Origin: Lutibacter sp.
GTDB taxonomy: Bacteria > Bacteroidota > Bacteroidia > Flavobacteriales > Flavobacteriaceae
Direction: 5' to 3'
DNA: 64,000 nucleotides
Assembly (NCBI GenBank): GCA_030683995.1
Contig: JAUXPH010000013.1
Span: 1 to 64,000 of the forward strand
Shown: positions 33,027-41,827 of the stretch, in pieces
Layout of the letters: each line of letters opens with the position of its first letter
Position numbering within the stretch: position 1 is the stretch's first letter
Notes under the pieces: generated by a model
Databases searched by the model: none
The model's input: the letters and a program-made list of their open reading frames with translations, nothing else
Told to the model about the DNA's origin: nothing
Program-made: the position numbers and the translations under genes

Positions 33027-35096
33027 TTAAAAATCGAAATGCCAGTTAAACACATCGGTTTTTAATCCGAAGGAAATCCAAGTGGAATTTGATGCTGAAA
33101 ATCCTTTTGCCGGCGCTGCAGGGTCAAATTTTCTGTATATTACACCACCAAATAATTTTAAATTAGTGGCAGGATTCACCAAATAACCCATTTGCAAATC
33201 GCCTATAAAAACATTGGCTACATTGCCTTGTCCAATCATATTCCCATAATCTGAAACCCGGTCATCATTATCGGCAAAAACATCGCCGCCGTAACTTTTT
33301 GTATCTGTTCCGTCGGCATAATCAAAGCCTTTTTTCCCAACAACAACTTTTGCGTTTGCAAACCATCGGTTTTTGGTATAATTCATAATCCCAACGGCTT
33401 CCCTAAAATTAGCGCCCCACAAATGCGCCAGCGGTTGGTTGTTATGACCAAAATTAAGGTTTAACTCATCGTGAGAATAGGTATAAGGTCGCACCGCATT
33501 AAATTCGGCCTGTAAAAATAAATTTTCCACATTAAAGGCATTGTAATATTTTGCGCCAAACTGTACCCCAAATTTATTGGCCCACCAGCCGTTGCCGCTG
33601 GTCATTTCACCTACTCGAAAATCATCTAACAACAATTGGGAATAAAGTGTAACTGCTTTCAATTTATATTTTAAACTAAGTCCGAGCGTTGTATTTCCGG
33701 CTCTTGAACCTGTGGCAAACTCCACCGCAGAATAAAAAATGAGCGGATTTACATAATTAACGTCAAAACCTCTGTTGTTTGCATCGTCCCAAATAACGGT
33801 TTCAAACAATCCGATATTGAATTTTTTTGTAACATTCCAGTCCAAGTAATGCATTGCCATATATTTTTGCTTATATGCGCCATCAACCGTCAATTCAGGT
33901 CTCACATCCTGCATCCACATAAAAATATTGGTGTATTTTATTTTCCAAAAATTGGTGGAAATTTTAAAATACGGATAAGGAGAAGCCACATCCGATAAAA
34001 ATAAAGAACGATAACCATCACCTATAAAGTTTTTTCCACGACCGAACTGGAAGTTAAAATGACTGCTTGGCGTAAAGGAAATATAGGCTTCAGCCACAGG
34101 ATAATCAAACGCATCTTCCTGAAAAGGTTTGGCAATGCCGCGTCCGGGAATGATGGCCGGATTTCCGCCTGCAGGTTTTATGGATTCGGCATACTCATTT
34201 ACATAATTGGCAAATCGGCCCTGACTTTCATAAAAACTGGTGGAAAAACCAAGCGTTTTGCCAATGGCGCCATTTACCTGAATGGCGCGCGTATTGTTGT
34301 AGGTTTTAACACCCTCACTGTCTTTTCCCAATTGCAAATCGACCATCGGGTTGATGGTGAACCAAAAGTCTTTTCCCTGAACATAAGCCATATGTTCGTT
34401 GAACAACTTCCTGTAAAACCAGGTTGATTTTGGCGTAATTAGTTTATTTTTCAACGCATCTAAATCCACATATTCGCGCACTTCATTGTACAAATAAGGT
34501 TTAACCGCTGTGTGTGAATTGCCGGCATTGTTTAAATATGCGTCGTATGCATTGTAAGTTGCGTGCGTGAAAGGAATGTGTAACTCACTTTTGTGCTCAG
34601 GAAATAAAGTGGTTTTTGGAGCGGTCAACGTTAATTCTTCCTGTTTCTTCGGAAGCGCTTCTGCCACCACAATTTCATTTTTGGTAATTATTTCTTCAAC
34701 ATTATCTTCCAAAGGAATTTTTAAAGGAAACACAAACTGCATTTCAATCGCGTGATTGTTGTATTTGGCCGGAATAATTGTTGGCAGTGTTGCAAAAACG
34801 CGTTCAACTTCGGCTTTTAATTCTTTGTAGGGAGAATTAACATAAATCACTTTAAAATTTCCAAATGCGTCAACCAAAAAAACAATATTGGTGGTTGCTT
34901 TATATCCATCTTTTTTTAAGTTTTCTGGAATTTTGAATTCCGCAATCACTGCTTTTTTAATTTCATTTCTGAAGCAAAACTCCAATTCAGAAATAACAGC
35001 GGAATCACAAGCTGCAAAAACCGGATATTTTTCCATTTGAGAAAATACTGAAATGGTTGAAAAAAGTAGCAGAAAACTTAAAAATAGCTTGTTCAT
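33027..35096 (-). CDS. remB: RemB-like gliding motility protein: TonB-C-like domain plus outer-membrane beta-barrel
   Basis: The 689-residue protein has a signal peptide (MNKLFLSFLLLFSTISVFSQ). About 25-130 is a TonB C-terminal-like domain (KYPVFAACD ... LEFCFRNEIKKAV ... IVFLVDAFGNFKVI ... VFATLPTIIPAKYNN). A low-complexity linker follows to about 190, then a beta-barrel-type region to the end with YYRGD-like strands, FNFQFGRGKNFIGDGYRSLFLS and many aromatic strand ends (FGLKTDVFNWHFDF). This layout matches RemB of Flavobacterium johnsoniae, a surface protein linked to gliding. The assignment rests on layout and length. It is followed upstream by a sugar acetyltransferase 9 bases away. Confidence 0.72.
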   Translation of the reverse strand: MNKLFLSFLLLFSTISVFSQMEKYPVFAACDSAVISELEFCFRNEIKKAVIAEFKIPENLKKDGYKATTNIVFLVDAFGNFKVIYVNSPYKELKAEVERVFATLPTIIPAKYNNHAIEMQFVFPLKIPLEDNVEEIITKNEIVVAEALPKKQEELTLTAPKTTLFPEHKSELHIPFTHATYNAYDAYLNNAGNSHTAVKPYLYNEVREYVDLDALKNKLITPKSTWFYRKLFNEHMAYVQGKDFWFTINPMVDLQLGKDSEGVKTYNNTRAIQVNGAIGKTLGFSTSFYESQGRFANYVNEYAESIKPAGGNPAIIPGRGIAKPFQEDAFDYPVAEAYISFTPSSHFNFQFGRGKNFIGDGYRSLFLSDVASPYPYFKISTNFWKIKYTNIFMWMQDVRPELTVDGAYKQKYMAMHYLDWNVTKKFNIGLFETVIWDDANNRGFDVNYVNPLIFYSAVEFATGSRAGNTTLGLSLKYKLKAVTLYSQLLLDDFRVGEMTSGNGWWANKFGVQFGAKYYNAFNVENLFLQAEFNAVRPYTYSHDELNLNFGHNNQPLAHLWGANFREAVGIMNYTKNRWFANAKVVVGKKGFDYADGTDTKSYGGDVFADNDDRVSDYGNMIGQGNVANVFIGDLQMGYLVNPATNLKLFGGVIYRKFDPAAPAKGFSASNSTWISFGLKTDVFNWHFDF

Positions 35097-35105
35097 TGTA
35101 GATTA

Positions 35106-35684
35106 TTACGAGATTTTTAGCACTTTATTGTCTTTTAATTGATACTTATCGCCACTTTCAACACAGGTTGCGAATCCGTTTTCATCAAAGTTTAAACGAT
35201 GGCCGTATTCGCTGATCCAGCCAATTTGTTTTGAAGGATTTCCAACAACCAAAGCGTACGGCAACACCGGTTTTGTAACTACGGCTCCAGCGCCGATTAA
35301 CGCATATTCGCCAATTTCGTTGCCGCAAATAATGGTGGCATTTGCGCCAATGCTCGCTCCTTTTTTCACCAAAGTTTCCTGATATTCATCTTTGCGAATG
35401 ATGGCGCTTCTGGGATTTATAACATTGGTAAACACCATACTTGGTCCCAAAAAAACATCATCTTCACAAATAACGCCCGAATAAATGGAAACATTGTTTT
35501 GAACTTTTACGTTTTTGCCTAAAACCACGCGCGGTGAAACCACCACATTTTGACCAATATTGCAATTTTCGCCAATTTTTGAATTGGACATAATATGGCT
35601 GAAATGCCATATTTTAGTTCCTTTTCCTATACTACAACCTTCATCTATAACGGATGTTTCGTGTGCGAAATAGTGATTATCCAT
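35106..35684 (-). CDS. Left-handed beta-helix N-acetyltransferase (WbpD/WlbB-like)
   Basis: The 192 residues contain the hexapeptide repeat pattern ([LIV]-G-x4) throughout: SIGKGTKIWHFSHI, KIGENCNIGQNVVVSP, KVQNNVSIYSGVICEDDVFLG, SIGANATIICGNEIGEYALI and GAGAVVTKPVLPYALVVGNP. GVICEDDVFLGPSMVFTNV matches UDP-2-acetamido-3-amino-glucuronate acetyltransferases, which build surface sugars. Acetyl-CoA is the expected donor. It lies 9 bases ahead of the RemB gene on the same strand. Confidence 0.85.
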   Translation of the reverse strand: MDNHYFAHETSVIDEGCSIGKGTKIWHFSHIMSNSKIGENCNIGQNVVVSPRVVLGKNVKVQNNVSIYSGVICEDDVFLGPSMVFTNVINPRSAIIRKDEYQETLVKKGASIGANATIICGNEIGEYALIGAGAVVTKPVLPYALVVGNPSKQIGWISEYGHRLNFDENGFATCVESGDKYQLKDNKVLKIS

Positions 35685-35754
35685 TAAATAATAATTATTT
35701 TTTAGTTTTTTAAAGCCTTTTATTTTATACTAAAGCGAGCCAAATATTTATATT

Positions 35755-36615
35755 TTAAATCTCCGTTGGATGCCAAGTTGTTTTAACTTCTTGTGTTTTC
35801 TCAATAAAATAAGGCGATTCACAAGAGTCGCTTGACCAATCATTTTTTTTGTAAAAAGTGGTTCTTTTAACGTTATTGCTTGCCAATTCGCTAATGGATA
35901 ATATTAACTGCTCGTCGGTACCGCAATATATGATTGAATTTAAATCCATATGAGACGCAAATTGATTCACCAATTCCTCTTTTTTCCCTGTTAAAATATT
36001 TACGACACCGCCTGGTACATCGGAAGAATTTAAAACTTCAGCAAAAGAAATGGCCGACAATGGTTTTGATTCAGAAGCCAGAACAATTACCGTATTTCCG
36101 CCAACAATTGCCGGGGCAATTACAGAAATCAACCCCAATAAAGATTGTTTTTCGGGGGCGATTACGGCAACTACGCCAACAGGCTCGAGTACCGAAAAAT
36201 TAAAATGAGCGCTTGAAACCGGATTTATGCAGCTAAAGAATTGTTGGTATTTGTCGCTCCAGCCTGCAAAATAGACCAACCTGTCAATAGCAAGAAGCAC
36301 CTCATTTTTCGCATTTTCGGCGGTTTCTCCCTGGGCAATTAATTCGGCAATAAATTGTTCTTTTCTTCCCTCGAGCATTTCTGCAATGCGATATAAAATT
36401 TGGCCTTTATTGAGCGCGGATGAATTTGCCCAAGAACTTTGCGCATTTCTGGCAATAACAACGGCGTTTCTGAAATCTTTTCGAGAGGCCAAACACATAT
36501 TGGCAATTAAATTTCCTTTGGAGTCATTAATTGCGTAAAATCTTCCCGACTCAGATCTGGGAAATTTACCGCCTATATATAATTTGTACGTTTTTTGTAT
36601 AGCTAATCTACTCAT
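35755..36615 (-). CDS. Truncated aldehyde-dehydrogenase-like protein lacking the catalytic domain
   Basis: This 286-residue protein aligns with the N-terminal half of aldehyde dehydrogenases. YKLYIGGKFPRSESGRFY, ILYRIAEMLEGRKEQF and VYFAGWSDKYQQ are followed by the NAD-domain stretch VLEPVGVVAVIAPEKQSLLG and GGNTVIVLASES. It stops before the catalytic region, so both the general base ELGG-K motif and the catalytic cysteine are absent. In the usual IAPWNFP segment the sequence is IAPEKQS. It starts 18 bases behind a full-length paralogue whose partner gene is deoC. A regulatory or structural partner of the active enzyme is the likely role; this is inference. Confidence 0.82.
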   Translation of the reverse strand: MSRLAIQKTYKLYIGGKFPRSESGRFYAINDSKGNLIANMCLASRKDFRNAVVIARNAQSSWANSSALNKGQILYRIAEMLEGRKEQFIAELIAQGETAENAKNEVLLAIDRLVYFAGWSDKYQQFFSCINPVSSAHFNFSVLEPVGVVAVIAPEKQSLLGLISVIAPAIVGGNTVIVLASESKPLSAISFAEVLNSSDVPGGVVNILTGKKEELVNQFASHMDLNSIIYCGTDEQLILSISELASNNVKRTTFYKKNDWSSDSCESPYFIEKTQEVKTTWHPTEI

Positions 36616-36633
36616 AATCTTTCTAAAAAATAA

Positions 36634-38100
36634 TTAATCAAATTTTACATAAGGTTTTAAACCGTGTAAACCACCTTCTCTGCCAAATCCGCTTTCATTG
36701 GTGCCTCCAAAAGGGGAAGTTGGGTCAAATTTGTTAAAAGTATTTGCCCAAACAACACCTGCCTTTAATTTTTGGGTTAAATGGAATATTTTAGCGCCAT
36801 TTTGGGTCCAAACGCCTGCCGATAATCCGTAAGGGGTGTTGTTGGCTTTTTCAATCACCTCATCAATGGTCCTAAATGTTTGAATGGCCAATACCGGCCC
36901 AAATATTTCTTCCTGCACAATGCGATGCGATTGTGACACGTTTAAAAACAAGGTTGGCGCACACCAATTTCCTTTGGCGGGCAATTTACAGTCTGCTTGG
37001 TAAATTTCGCTGCCTTCATTCAAACCGATTTTTATATAATTTTCTATGGTTTGTAACTGTTTTTTTGAATTTATGGCGCCAATATCCGTATTTTTATCCA
37101 GCGGATTTCCCACAATTAAAGTTTCCATTCTGATTTTTAACTTGTCTATTACCAATTTTGCAACGGATTCCTGGACAAACAAACGTGATCCTGCACAACA
37201 AACGTGGCCTTGGTTAAAAAATATTGCATTAATGATTCCTTCTACCGCCTGATCTATTGCGGCATCTTCAAAAATAATGTTGGCGCCTTTTCCGCCCAAT
37301 TCCAAAGTTAATTTTTTGTGGGTGCCCGCAATTGCTTTCTGAATGTATTTGCCAACATTTGTTGAGCCTGTAAAAGCAATTTTATCGACATTTGGGTGAT
37401 TTACAATGGCGGCTCCGGTTTCCCCGGCTCCTGTAACAATATTCACCACGCCTTTTGGCAAACCGCTTTCATGAATAATTTCGGCAAGTTTTAAGGCGGT
37501 TAAAGGTGTTGTTTCAGCGGGTTTTAACACAATGGTGTTTCCTGTTGCCAATGCTGGCGCAAGTTTCCAGGCAGCCATTAAAAGCGGAAAATTCCAAGGA
37601 ATAATTTGTCCCACCACGCCAATCGGTTTGGGCGACCTGTTGGGAAAAGCATAAGCCAATTTATCAGCCCAGCCGGCATAATAAAAAAAGTGATTGGCGG
37701 CCAAAGGAATGTCAATATCTCTTGATTCCCTGATTGGTTTCCCGCCGTCCAAACTCTCAATCACCGCAAATTCACGCGCGCGTTCCTGAATGAGTCTTGC
37801 AATTCTAAAGATATATTTTCCGCGTTCTTTTCCTGACAATTTAGACCAGCCGACAAATGCTTTTTTTGCTGCTTCAACAGCCTTGTCTATATCTTCGGAA
37901 GTTGCTTCTGCAACGCTTGCAATTTTTTCGTTGGTTGATGGATCAATGGTATCAAAATATTGGCCTTTTACGGGTTTTGTGAATTTACCGTCAATATACA
38001 AATCATATTGCTTTTTAAGTTGGATATGATTGGTGCTTTCTGGAGCTTCATCATAAGCCCAAGAAGCTTTAAACATCTTATTTTCTGCTTTTTTTTGCAT
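36634..38100 (-). CDS. Aldehyde dehydrogenase (NAD+-dependent)
   Basis: The 488-residue enzyme has the complete motif set: PWNFPLLMAAWKLAPALATG, KPAETTPLTALKLAE, IAFTGSTNVGKYIQ, general base LELGGKGANIIF, catalytic Cys in NQGHVCCAGSRLF, EEIFGPVLAI and the C-terminal FGGTNESGFGREGG. The substrate is probably acetaldehyde, since the gene lies 2 bases behind deoC, whose reaction yields acetaldehyde and glyceraldehyde 3-phosphate. The truncated paralogue follows. No signal peptide. Confidence 0.92.
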   Translation of the reverse strand: MQKKAENKMFKASWAYDEAPESTNHIQLKKQYDLYIDGKFTKPVKGQYFDTIDPSTNEKIASVAEATSEDIDKAVEAAKKAFVGWSKLSGKERGKYIFRIARLIQERAREFAVIESLDGGKPIRESRDIDIPLAANHFFYYAGWADKLAYAFPNRSPKPIGVVGQIIPWNFPLLMAAWKLAPALATGNTIVLKPAETTPLTALKLAEIIHESGLPKGVVNIVTGAGETGAAIVNHPNVDKIAFTGSTNVGKYIQKAIAGTHKKLTLELGGKGANIIFEDAAIDQAVEGIINAIFFNQGHVCCAGSRLFVQESVAKLVIDKLKIRMETLIVGNPLDKNTDIGAINSKKQLQTIENYIKIGLNEGSEIYQADCKLPAKGNWCAPTLFLNVSQSHRIVQEEIFGPVLAIQTFRTIDEVIEKANNTPYGLSAGVWTQNGAKIFHLTQKLKAGVVWANTFNKFDPTSPFGGTNESGFGREGGLHGLKPYVKFD

Positions 38101-38102
38101 AA

Positions 38103-38999
38103 TTAATCTTTTGAAAAATAATTACTGGATTGATAGTTACCTGTTTCCGCTTTAACCAATTGCATTAAAATGTCATTGACTAAACTGCTTGCCCCAAATC
38201 GGAAATAATTTTTGTTCATCCATTTTTCCCCTAAAACTTCATTGAGCATCACCAAATATTGCAATGCAATTTTAGAAGTTGAAATTCCGCCGGCAGGTTT
38301 CATTCCTATCATTTTTCCGGTTTTGATATAATAATCTTTTATGGCATCCAACATAACATAAGTGACTTGCATAGTGGCCGCAGGCTGAATTTTTCCTGTA
38401 GACGTTTTAATGAAATCGGCTCCGGCGTAAATAGCCAATTCACTGGCTTTTCTCACATTATCTAACGTATCTAATTCACCGGTTTCCAAAATAACTTTTA
38501 AATGGGCTTGTCCGCAAACTTTTTTTACGGCAACAATTTCATCAAAAACATATTGATAATTGCCTGCAAGAAATTGACCTCTGGAAATAACCATATCAAT
38601 TTCATTTGCTCCCTGATCCACAGCAAATTTTGTGTCGAGCAATTTTACTTCTAAACTAGATTGTCCGCTTGGAAATGCCGTTGCCACAGACGCAACTTGA
38701 ATACCGCTGCCTTTTAAAGCATTTACGGCATTGGCAACCTGTGCCGGATAAACGCAAACTGCGGCAACAGTGGGGATATTTTTTAACGAGTCGTGGGGAT
38801 GCATTGCCTTATAGCAAATTTGCTTCACTTTTCCAGTTGTGTCTTTCCCTTCCAAAGTGGTTAAGTCAACCATACTTAAAGCAAGCCTCAGTCCTTCAAG
38901 TTTTGAGTTCGATTTGATGCTTCGAGAGCAAAAACGCGCGATGCGTTCATTTACCCCAGCGGTATCATAAACCGGTAAATTATCTAAATTCGGAATCAT
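38103..38999 (-). CDS. deoC: Deoxyribose-phosphate aldolase
   Basis: This class I aldolase cleaves 2-deoxyribose 5-phosphate to acetaldehyde and glyceraldehyde 3-phosphate. The Schiff-base lysine is in ADFIKTSTGKIQP, with KVILETGEL and GMKPAGGIS as supporting motifs. PTVAAVCVYPAQV marks the N-terminal part. At 298 residues it is the long form, longer than the roughly 220-250 of E. coli-like enzymes. It is the first gene of an operon with an aldehyde dehydrogenase and a pseudo-dehydrogenase, which suggests use of nucleoside deoxyribose as a carbon source. Confidence 0.95.
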   Translation of the reverse strand: MIPNLDNLPVYDTAGVNERIARFCSRSIKSNSKLEGLRLALSMVDLTTLEGKDTTGKVKQICYKAMHPHDSLKNIPTVAAVCVYPAQVANAVNALKGSGIQVASVATAFPSGQSSLEVKLLDTKFAVDQGANEIDMVISRGQFLAGNYQYVFDEIVAVKKVCGQAHLKVILETGELDTLDNVRKASELAIYAGADFIKTSTGKIQPAATMQVTYVMLDAIKDYYIKTGKMIGMKPAGGISTSKIALQYLVMLNEVLGEKWMNKNYFRFGASSLVNDILMQLVKAETGNYQSSNYFSKD

Positions 39000-39065
39000 T
39001 TATTTCTTTATTTTCTAAATTTCAAATTAAATATTTGCCCTTAAAATAAGTTCTTATCTGTTTTT

Positions 39066-39073
39066 CAAATGTA
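39066..39073 (-). promoter_or_regulatory. -7 box of the deoC operon
   Basis: TACATTTG on the minus strand matches TAnnTTTG, 66 bases before the deoC ATG. The rest of the 377-base gap to the tonB gene holds only AT-rich sequence and the terminator at 39340-39357. Confidence 0.45.
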
Positions 39074-39336
39074 CAAAAATAAGGTTAATAACCGATAAAA
39101 CGACCCTCCTCATAATAAGTTGAATTATGGCTTTAAAATTTCAATGCCAAAAGATATCAATAAATCATAATTAAAAATTGCAGCCTTTGCGAAATTGGCT
39201 ATTTTCTATACCAATCCGTTTTGATTTCGAAGAAAATTTTAGTCGTTCCAAATTGAATAATTGACAGAAAAATTAAAAATGAATAATTGAGTGGCCATAA
39301 ACCAATTAACTTCATAACCCAGATAATTACACACAA

Positions 39337-39361
39337 AAAATCCCGCAATTGCGGGATTTTT
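39337..39361. terminator. Terminator of the tonB-like gene or the deoC leader side
   Basis: The perfect palindrome ATCCCGCAATTGCGGGAT (39340-39357) has an A-run before and a T-run after it. It lies just behind the tonB stop and so most likely ends that minus-strand transcript. Confidence 0.85.
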
Positions 39362-39376
39362 AATATCTAGATATCT

Positions 39377-40108
39377 TTATTCAACCTTAAAAACAATTGG
39401 CAATCCATATTTTACGCCAACAGGCTTGCCACGTTGCATTCCCGGCGTCATTTTTGGCAATAAATTAATCACTCTTATCGCTTCTTCCTGCAATTTTTTA
39501 TGAGGTGCTCTTGCATTGATATCGGTAATATAACCGTTTTTATCGATTTTAAAAACCACGAAAATTTTTTGGATACTTCCCGGTGTCAATCCCAATTCGG
39601 AAGCCAGTTCTGCATTGAATTTTTCCGCAACAAACTTCGTAATTTGGTCAGAAAAACAAGCCCTAAGTTCACTATTATTTCCTTTACATCCTGGATAAAT
39701 AGGCACATTTTCAATCACCACAAACGCAACATCCTCCACCACTTCTTCTTCTTCTTTAACCGTAACCATTTCTTTCGGCGCCGTAACTTTAACCGCGTCA
39801 AGTTGACTTGTTTCGGTAGATTCTATCACTGTTTCTTTAATATCAACATCATCTTCCACCTTTAATATTTTTTCTGGAAGCGCCACTTTGGTTTCAGGCT
39901 GTACCTCAACCTCTATCGGCTTCACTTCAATCAGTTTTTCATTGTCGTCAATATTTATAAGTGTTCCAATTATTTCTTGGACATCTCGGGGATAAGATTT
40001 CAATGTTAAAAATTCATAAACGAGGAATAATGAAAACACAAAACTCAATTGTATTAAAATTTTAGTGTAATTTTCTAATTTTGCGCTGGGATATTTTTTG
40101 ACTTGCAT
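39377..40108 (-). CDS. TonB-family energy transducer
   Basis: The 243-residue protein has an N-terminal membrane anchor (about 14-33, LIQLSFVFSLFLVYEF), an acidic, valine-glutamate-rich periplasmic linker (about 50-125), and a TonB C-terminal domain. That domain has VPIYPGCKGNNSELRACF, VVFKIDKNGYITDI, EAIRVINLLPKMTPGMQRGK and GLPIVFKVE. It would pass energy from an ExbBD pair to outer-membrane receptors. No exbB/exbD are adjacent. The two cysteines around the YPGCKG and RACF segments are typical of Bacteroidota TonB domains. Confidence 0.9.
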   Translation of the reverse strand: MQVKKYPSAKLENYTKILIQLSFVFSLFLVYEFLTLKSYPRDVQEIIGTLINIDDNEKLIEVKPIEVEVQPETKVALPEKILKVEDDVDIKETVIESTETSQLDAVKVTAPKEMVTVKEEEEVVEDVAFVVIENVPIYPGCKGNNSELRACFSDQITKFVAEKFNAELASELGLTPGSIQKIFVVFKIDKNGYITDINARAPHKKLQEEAIRVINLLPKMTPGMQRGKPVGVKYGLPIVFKVE

Positions 40109-40318
40109 GAGAACATTGTTAAATGTTAAACAAGAATAATTCTAAAAAAAACTGTTTAAACAGTGTAATTTATAATGCAAGAAATTCATACACAAGAAAA
40201 CTTTATAGCAGCAATATCTTGCAAGGTATTTATCACATTAAAGTTACAAAAATTTTAACTTAGTTACAACGTTTTGCAATTAAAAAATAAGTTCAAAAAA
40301 TAAAATTGTTAAAAGTAT

Positions 40319-40436
40319 TTTGGGCGTTCCCCGCCAGCTGACGGGCCTGCCCGCCAACTGGCGGGTCGTGCTTTCTGTTACAATCTTTTATTGCAAAATG
40401 GCAATAAAAGTATTTCCACTGCAATCACTAACGCAG
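40319..40436. repeat. Structured intergenic repeat, copy 1 (two variable hairpins in a conserved frame)
   Basis: Conserved frame: TTTGGGCGTTCCCCGCCAG, then TGGCGGGTCG, GTTACAATCTTTT, AAAAGTATTTCCACTGCAA and CTAACGCAG. Hairpin 1 pairs CCCGCCAG with CTGGCGGG. Hairpin 2 pairs TTTTATTGC with GCAATAAAA. A second copy lies at 57045-57165 with different hairpin fillings. It fills the divergent 417-base gap between the tonB-like gene and the TatD gene. It has no coding frame. Confidence 0.75.
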
Positions 40437-40513
40437 CTCGAATAAAAAATGAAAAGTCGGGCCCATTTGAAAACCATTCACAAAACTAAATTTCTCATCT
40501 TTCAAACTTTGTT

Positions 40514-40521
40514 TACTTTTG
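40514..40521 (+). promoter_or_regulatory. -7 box of the tatD-ogt unit
   Basis: TACTTTTG matches TAnnTTTG and lies only 4 bases before the ATG at 40526, so the transcript would be leaderless or nearly so. Confidence 0.45.
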
Positions 40522-40525
40522 CAAT

Positions 40526-41293
40526 ATGATAATTACAGACACACATACGCATTTGTACAGTGAACAATTTGATGCCGACAGAAATGAGATGATTCATCGC
40601 GCTTTAGATAAAGGCGTATCGCGTTTTTTTGTTCCTGCCATTGATTCAACCTATTTAAATGCAATGTTAGATTTAGAGCAAACTTTTCCTGAAAATATCT
40701 TTTTAATGATGGGTTTACATCCAACACACACAAAAGAAAATTTTGAAGAAGAACTGGTTTTTGTAAAAAATTGGCTGGACAAGCGAAATTTTTATGCCGT
40801 TGGCGAAATTGGGATCGATTTATTTTGGGACAAATCTTTGCTGAAACAGCAACAAATTGCTTTTAAAACCCAAATTTTATGGGCAAAAGAAAAAAACTTG
40901 CCCATCGTAATTCATTGCAGGGATGCTTTTGATGAAATTTTTGAGGTTTTGGAGGATGTGAAAGACGACCAACTTTTTGGTATTTTTCATTGTTTTACCG
41001 GAAATCTGGAACAGGCGAAAAAAGCCATTTCCTATAATATGAAATTGGGAATTGGCGGCGTGGTTACTTTTAAAAACGGAAAAATAGACCAGTTTCTTGA
41101 ACAAATTCCTTTGGAACATCTTGTTCTGGAGACCGATTCTCCTTATTTGGCGCCAACACCTTTCCGCGGAAAAAGAAATGAAAGCAGTTATATTTTACAA
41201 GTATTAAATAAATTGGCTGAAATTTATAAATTAAATCCGCAAGAAATTGCTGAAATAACCACTCAAAACTCAAAAAACGTTTTTGGAATCTAA
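40526..41293 (+). CDS. tatD: TatD-family metal-dependent hydrolase
   Basis: This 255-residue TIM-barrel nuclease of the TatD DNase family shows metal ligands in DTHTHLYSEQF, GLHPTH, GEIGIDLFW, IVIHCRDAF, GIFHCFTG and LETDSPYLAPTP. TatD proteins act on DNA in repair or quality control; YcfH-type paralogues are alike, so the exact subfamily is open. Its last 11 bases overlap the start of the Ogt-type gene, pointing to translational coupling. Confidence 0.93.
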   Translation: MIITDTHTHLYSEQFDADRNEMIHRALDKGVSRFFVPAIDSTYLNAMLDLEQTFPENIFLMMGLHPTHTKENFEEELVFVKNWLDKRNFYAVGEIGIDLFWDKSLLKQQQIAFKTQILWAKEKNLPIVIHCRDAFDEIFEVLEDVKDDQLFGIFHCFTGNLEQAKKAISYNMKLGIGGVVTFKNGKIDQFLEQIPLEHLVLETDSPYLAPTPFRGKRNESSYILQVLNKLAEIYKLNPQEIAEITTQNSKNVFGI

Positions 41294-41765
41294 TCAAACC
41301 GCATATTACAAAACACCCATCGGTACCGCAAAAATTGTGGGTGATGAAAACGGCATCAACGCTGTTACGGTAATTGACGATGACTTGGAAACATCAGCAG
41401 AAATTCCTGAAATTTTAAGGGATTGCGTGCTACAATTAACCGAATATTTTAACGGTTCCCGATCAAGATTTGATTTAAAGTTAAATCCCCAAGGAACTGA
41501 TTTTCAAAAGAAAGTTTGGAATGCATTACTGAATGTTCCCTTCGGAAAAACCAGAACTTATTTAGAACAAACCAAACAATTGGGCGATGTGAAAGCCATC
41601 AGGGCTGTGGCTTCGGCAAATGGCAAAAATCCGATTTGGATTATTATTCCCTGCCACAGGATTATTGGAAGCAACGGATCGCTAACTGGTTATGCTGTAG
41701 GGATTTGGCGTAAAAAATGGTTGTTGGAATACGAAAATACTTCAAAGCAACAGTCATTATTTTGA
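41283..41765 (+). CDS. ogt: Methylated-DNA-[protein]-cysteine S-methyltransferase
   Basis: The protein repairs O6-methylguanine by moving the alkyl group to its own cysteine. The active site is IIPCHRIIG near residue 124, and the DNA-binding helix region is FGKTRTYLEQTKQLGDVKAI. At 160 residues it is the single-domain form. The likely start is the TTG at 41283, overlapping the tatD stop, since no ATG occurs before the conserved YYKTPIGTAKI region. It is co-transcribed with tatD. Confidence 0.93.
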   Translation: MESNQTAYYKTPIGTAKIVGDENGINAVTVIDDDLETSAEIPEILRDCVLQLTEYFNGSRSRFDLKLNPQGTDFQKKVWNALLNVPFGKTRTYLEQTKQLGDVKAIRAVASANGKNPIWIIIPCHRIIGSNGSLTGYAVGIWRKKWLLEYENTSKQQSLF

Positions 41766-41796
41766 AATTTTAGTGATTTATTTTAATTTTTGATAT

Positions 41797-41804
41797 TATA
41801 TTTG
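41797..41804 (+). promoter_or_regulatory. -7 box of the outer-membrane protein gene
   Basis: TATATTTG matches TAnnTTTG exactly and lies 23 bases before the GTG start at 41828. Confidence 0.45.
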
Positions 41805-41827
41805 ATCTTGAATTTAAAATCTAACCT

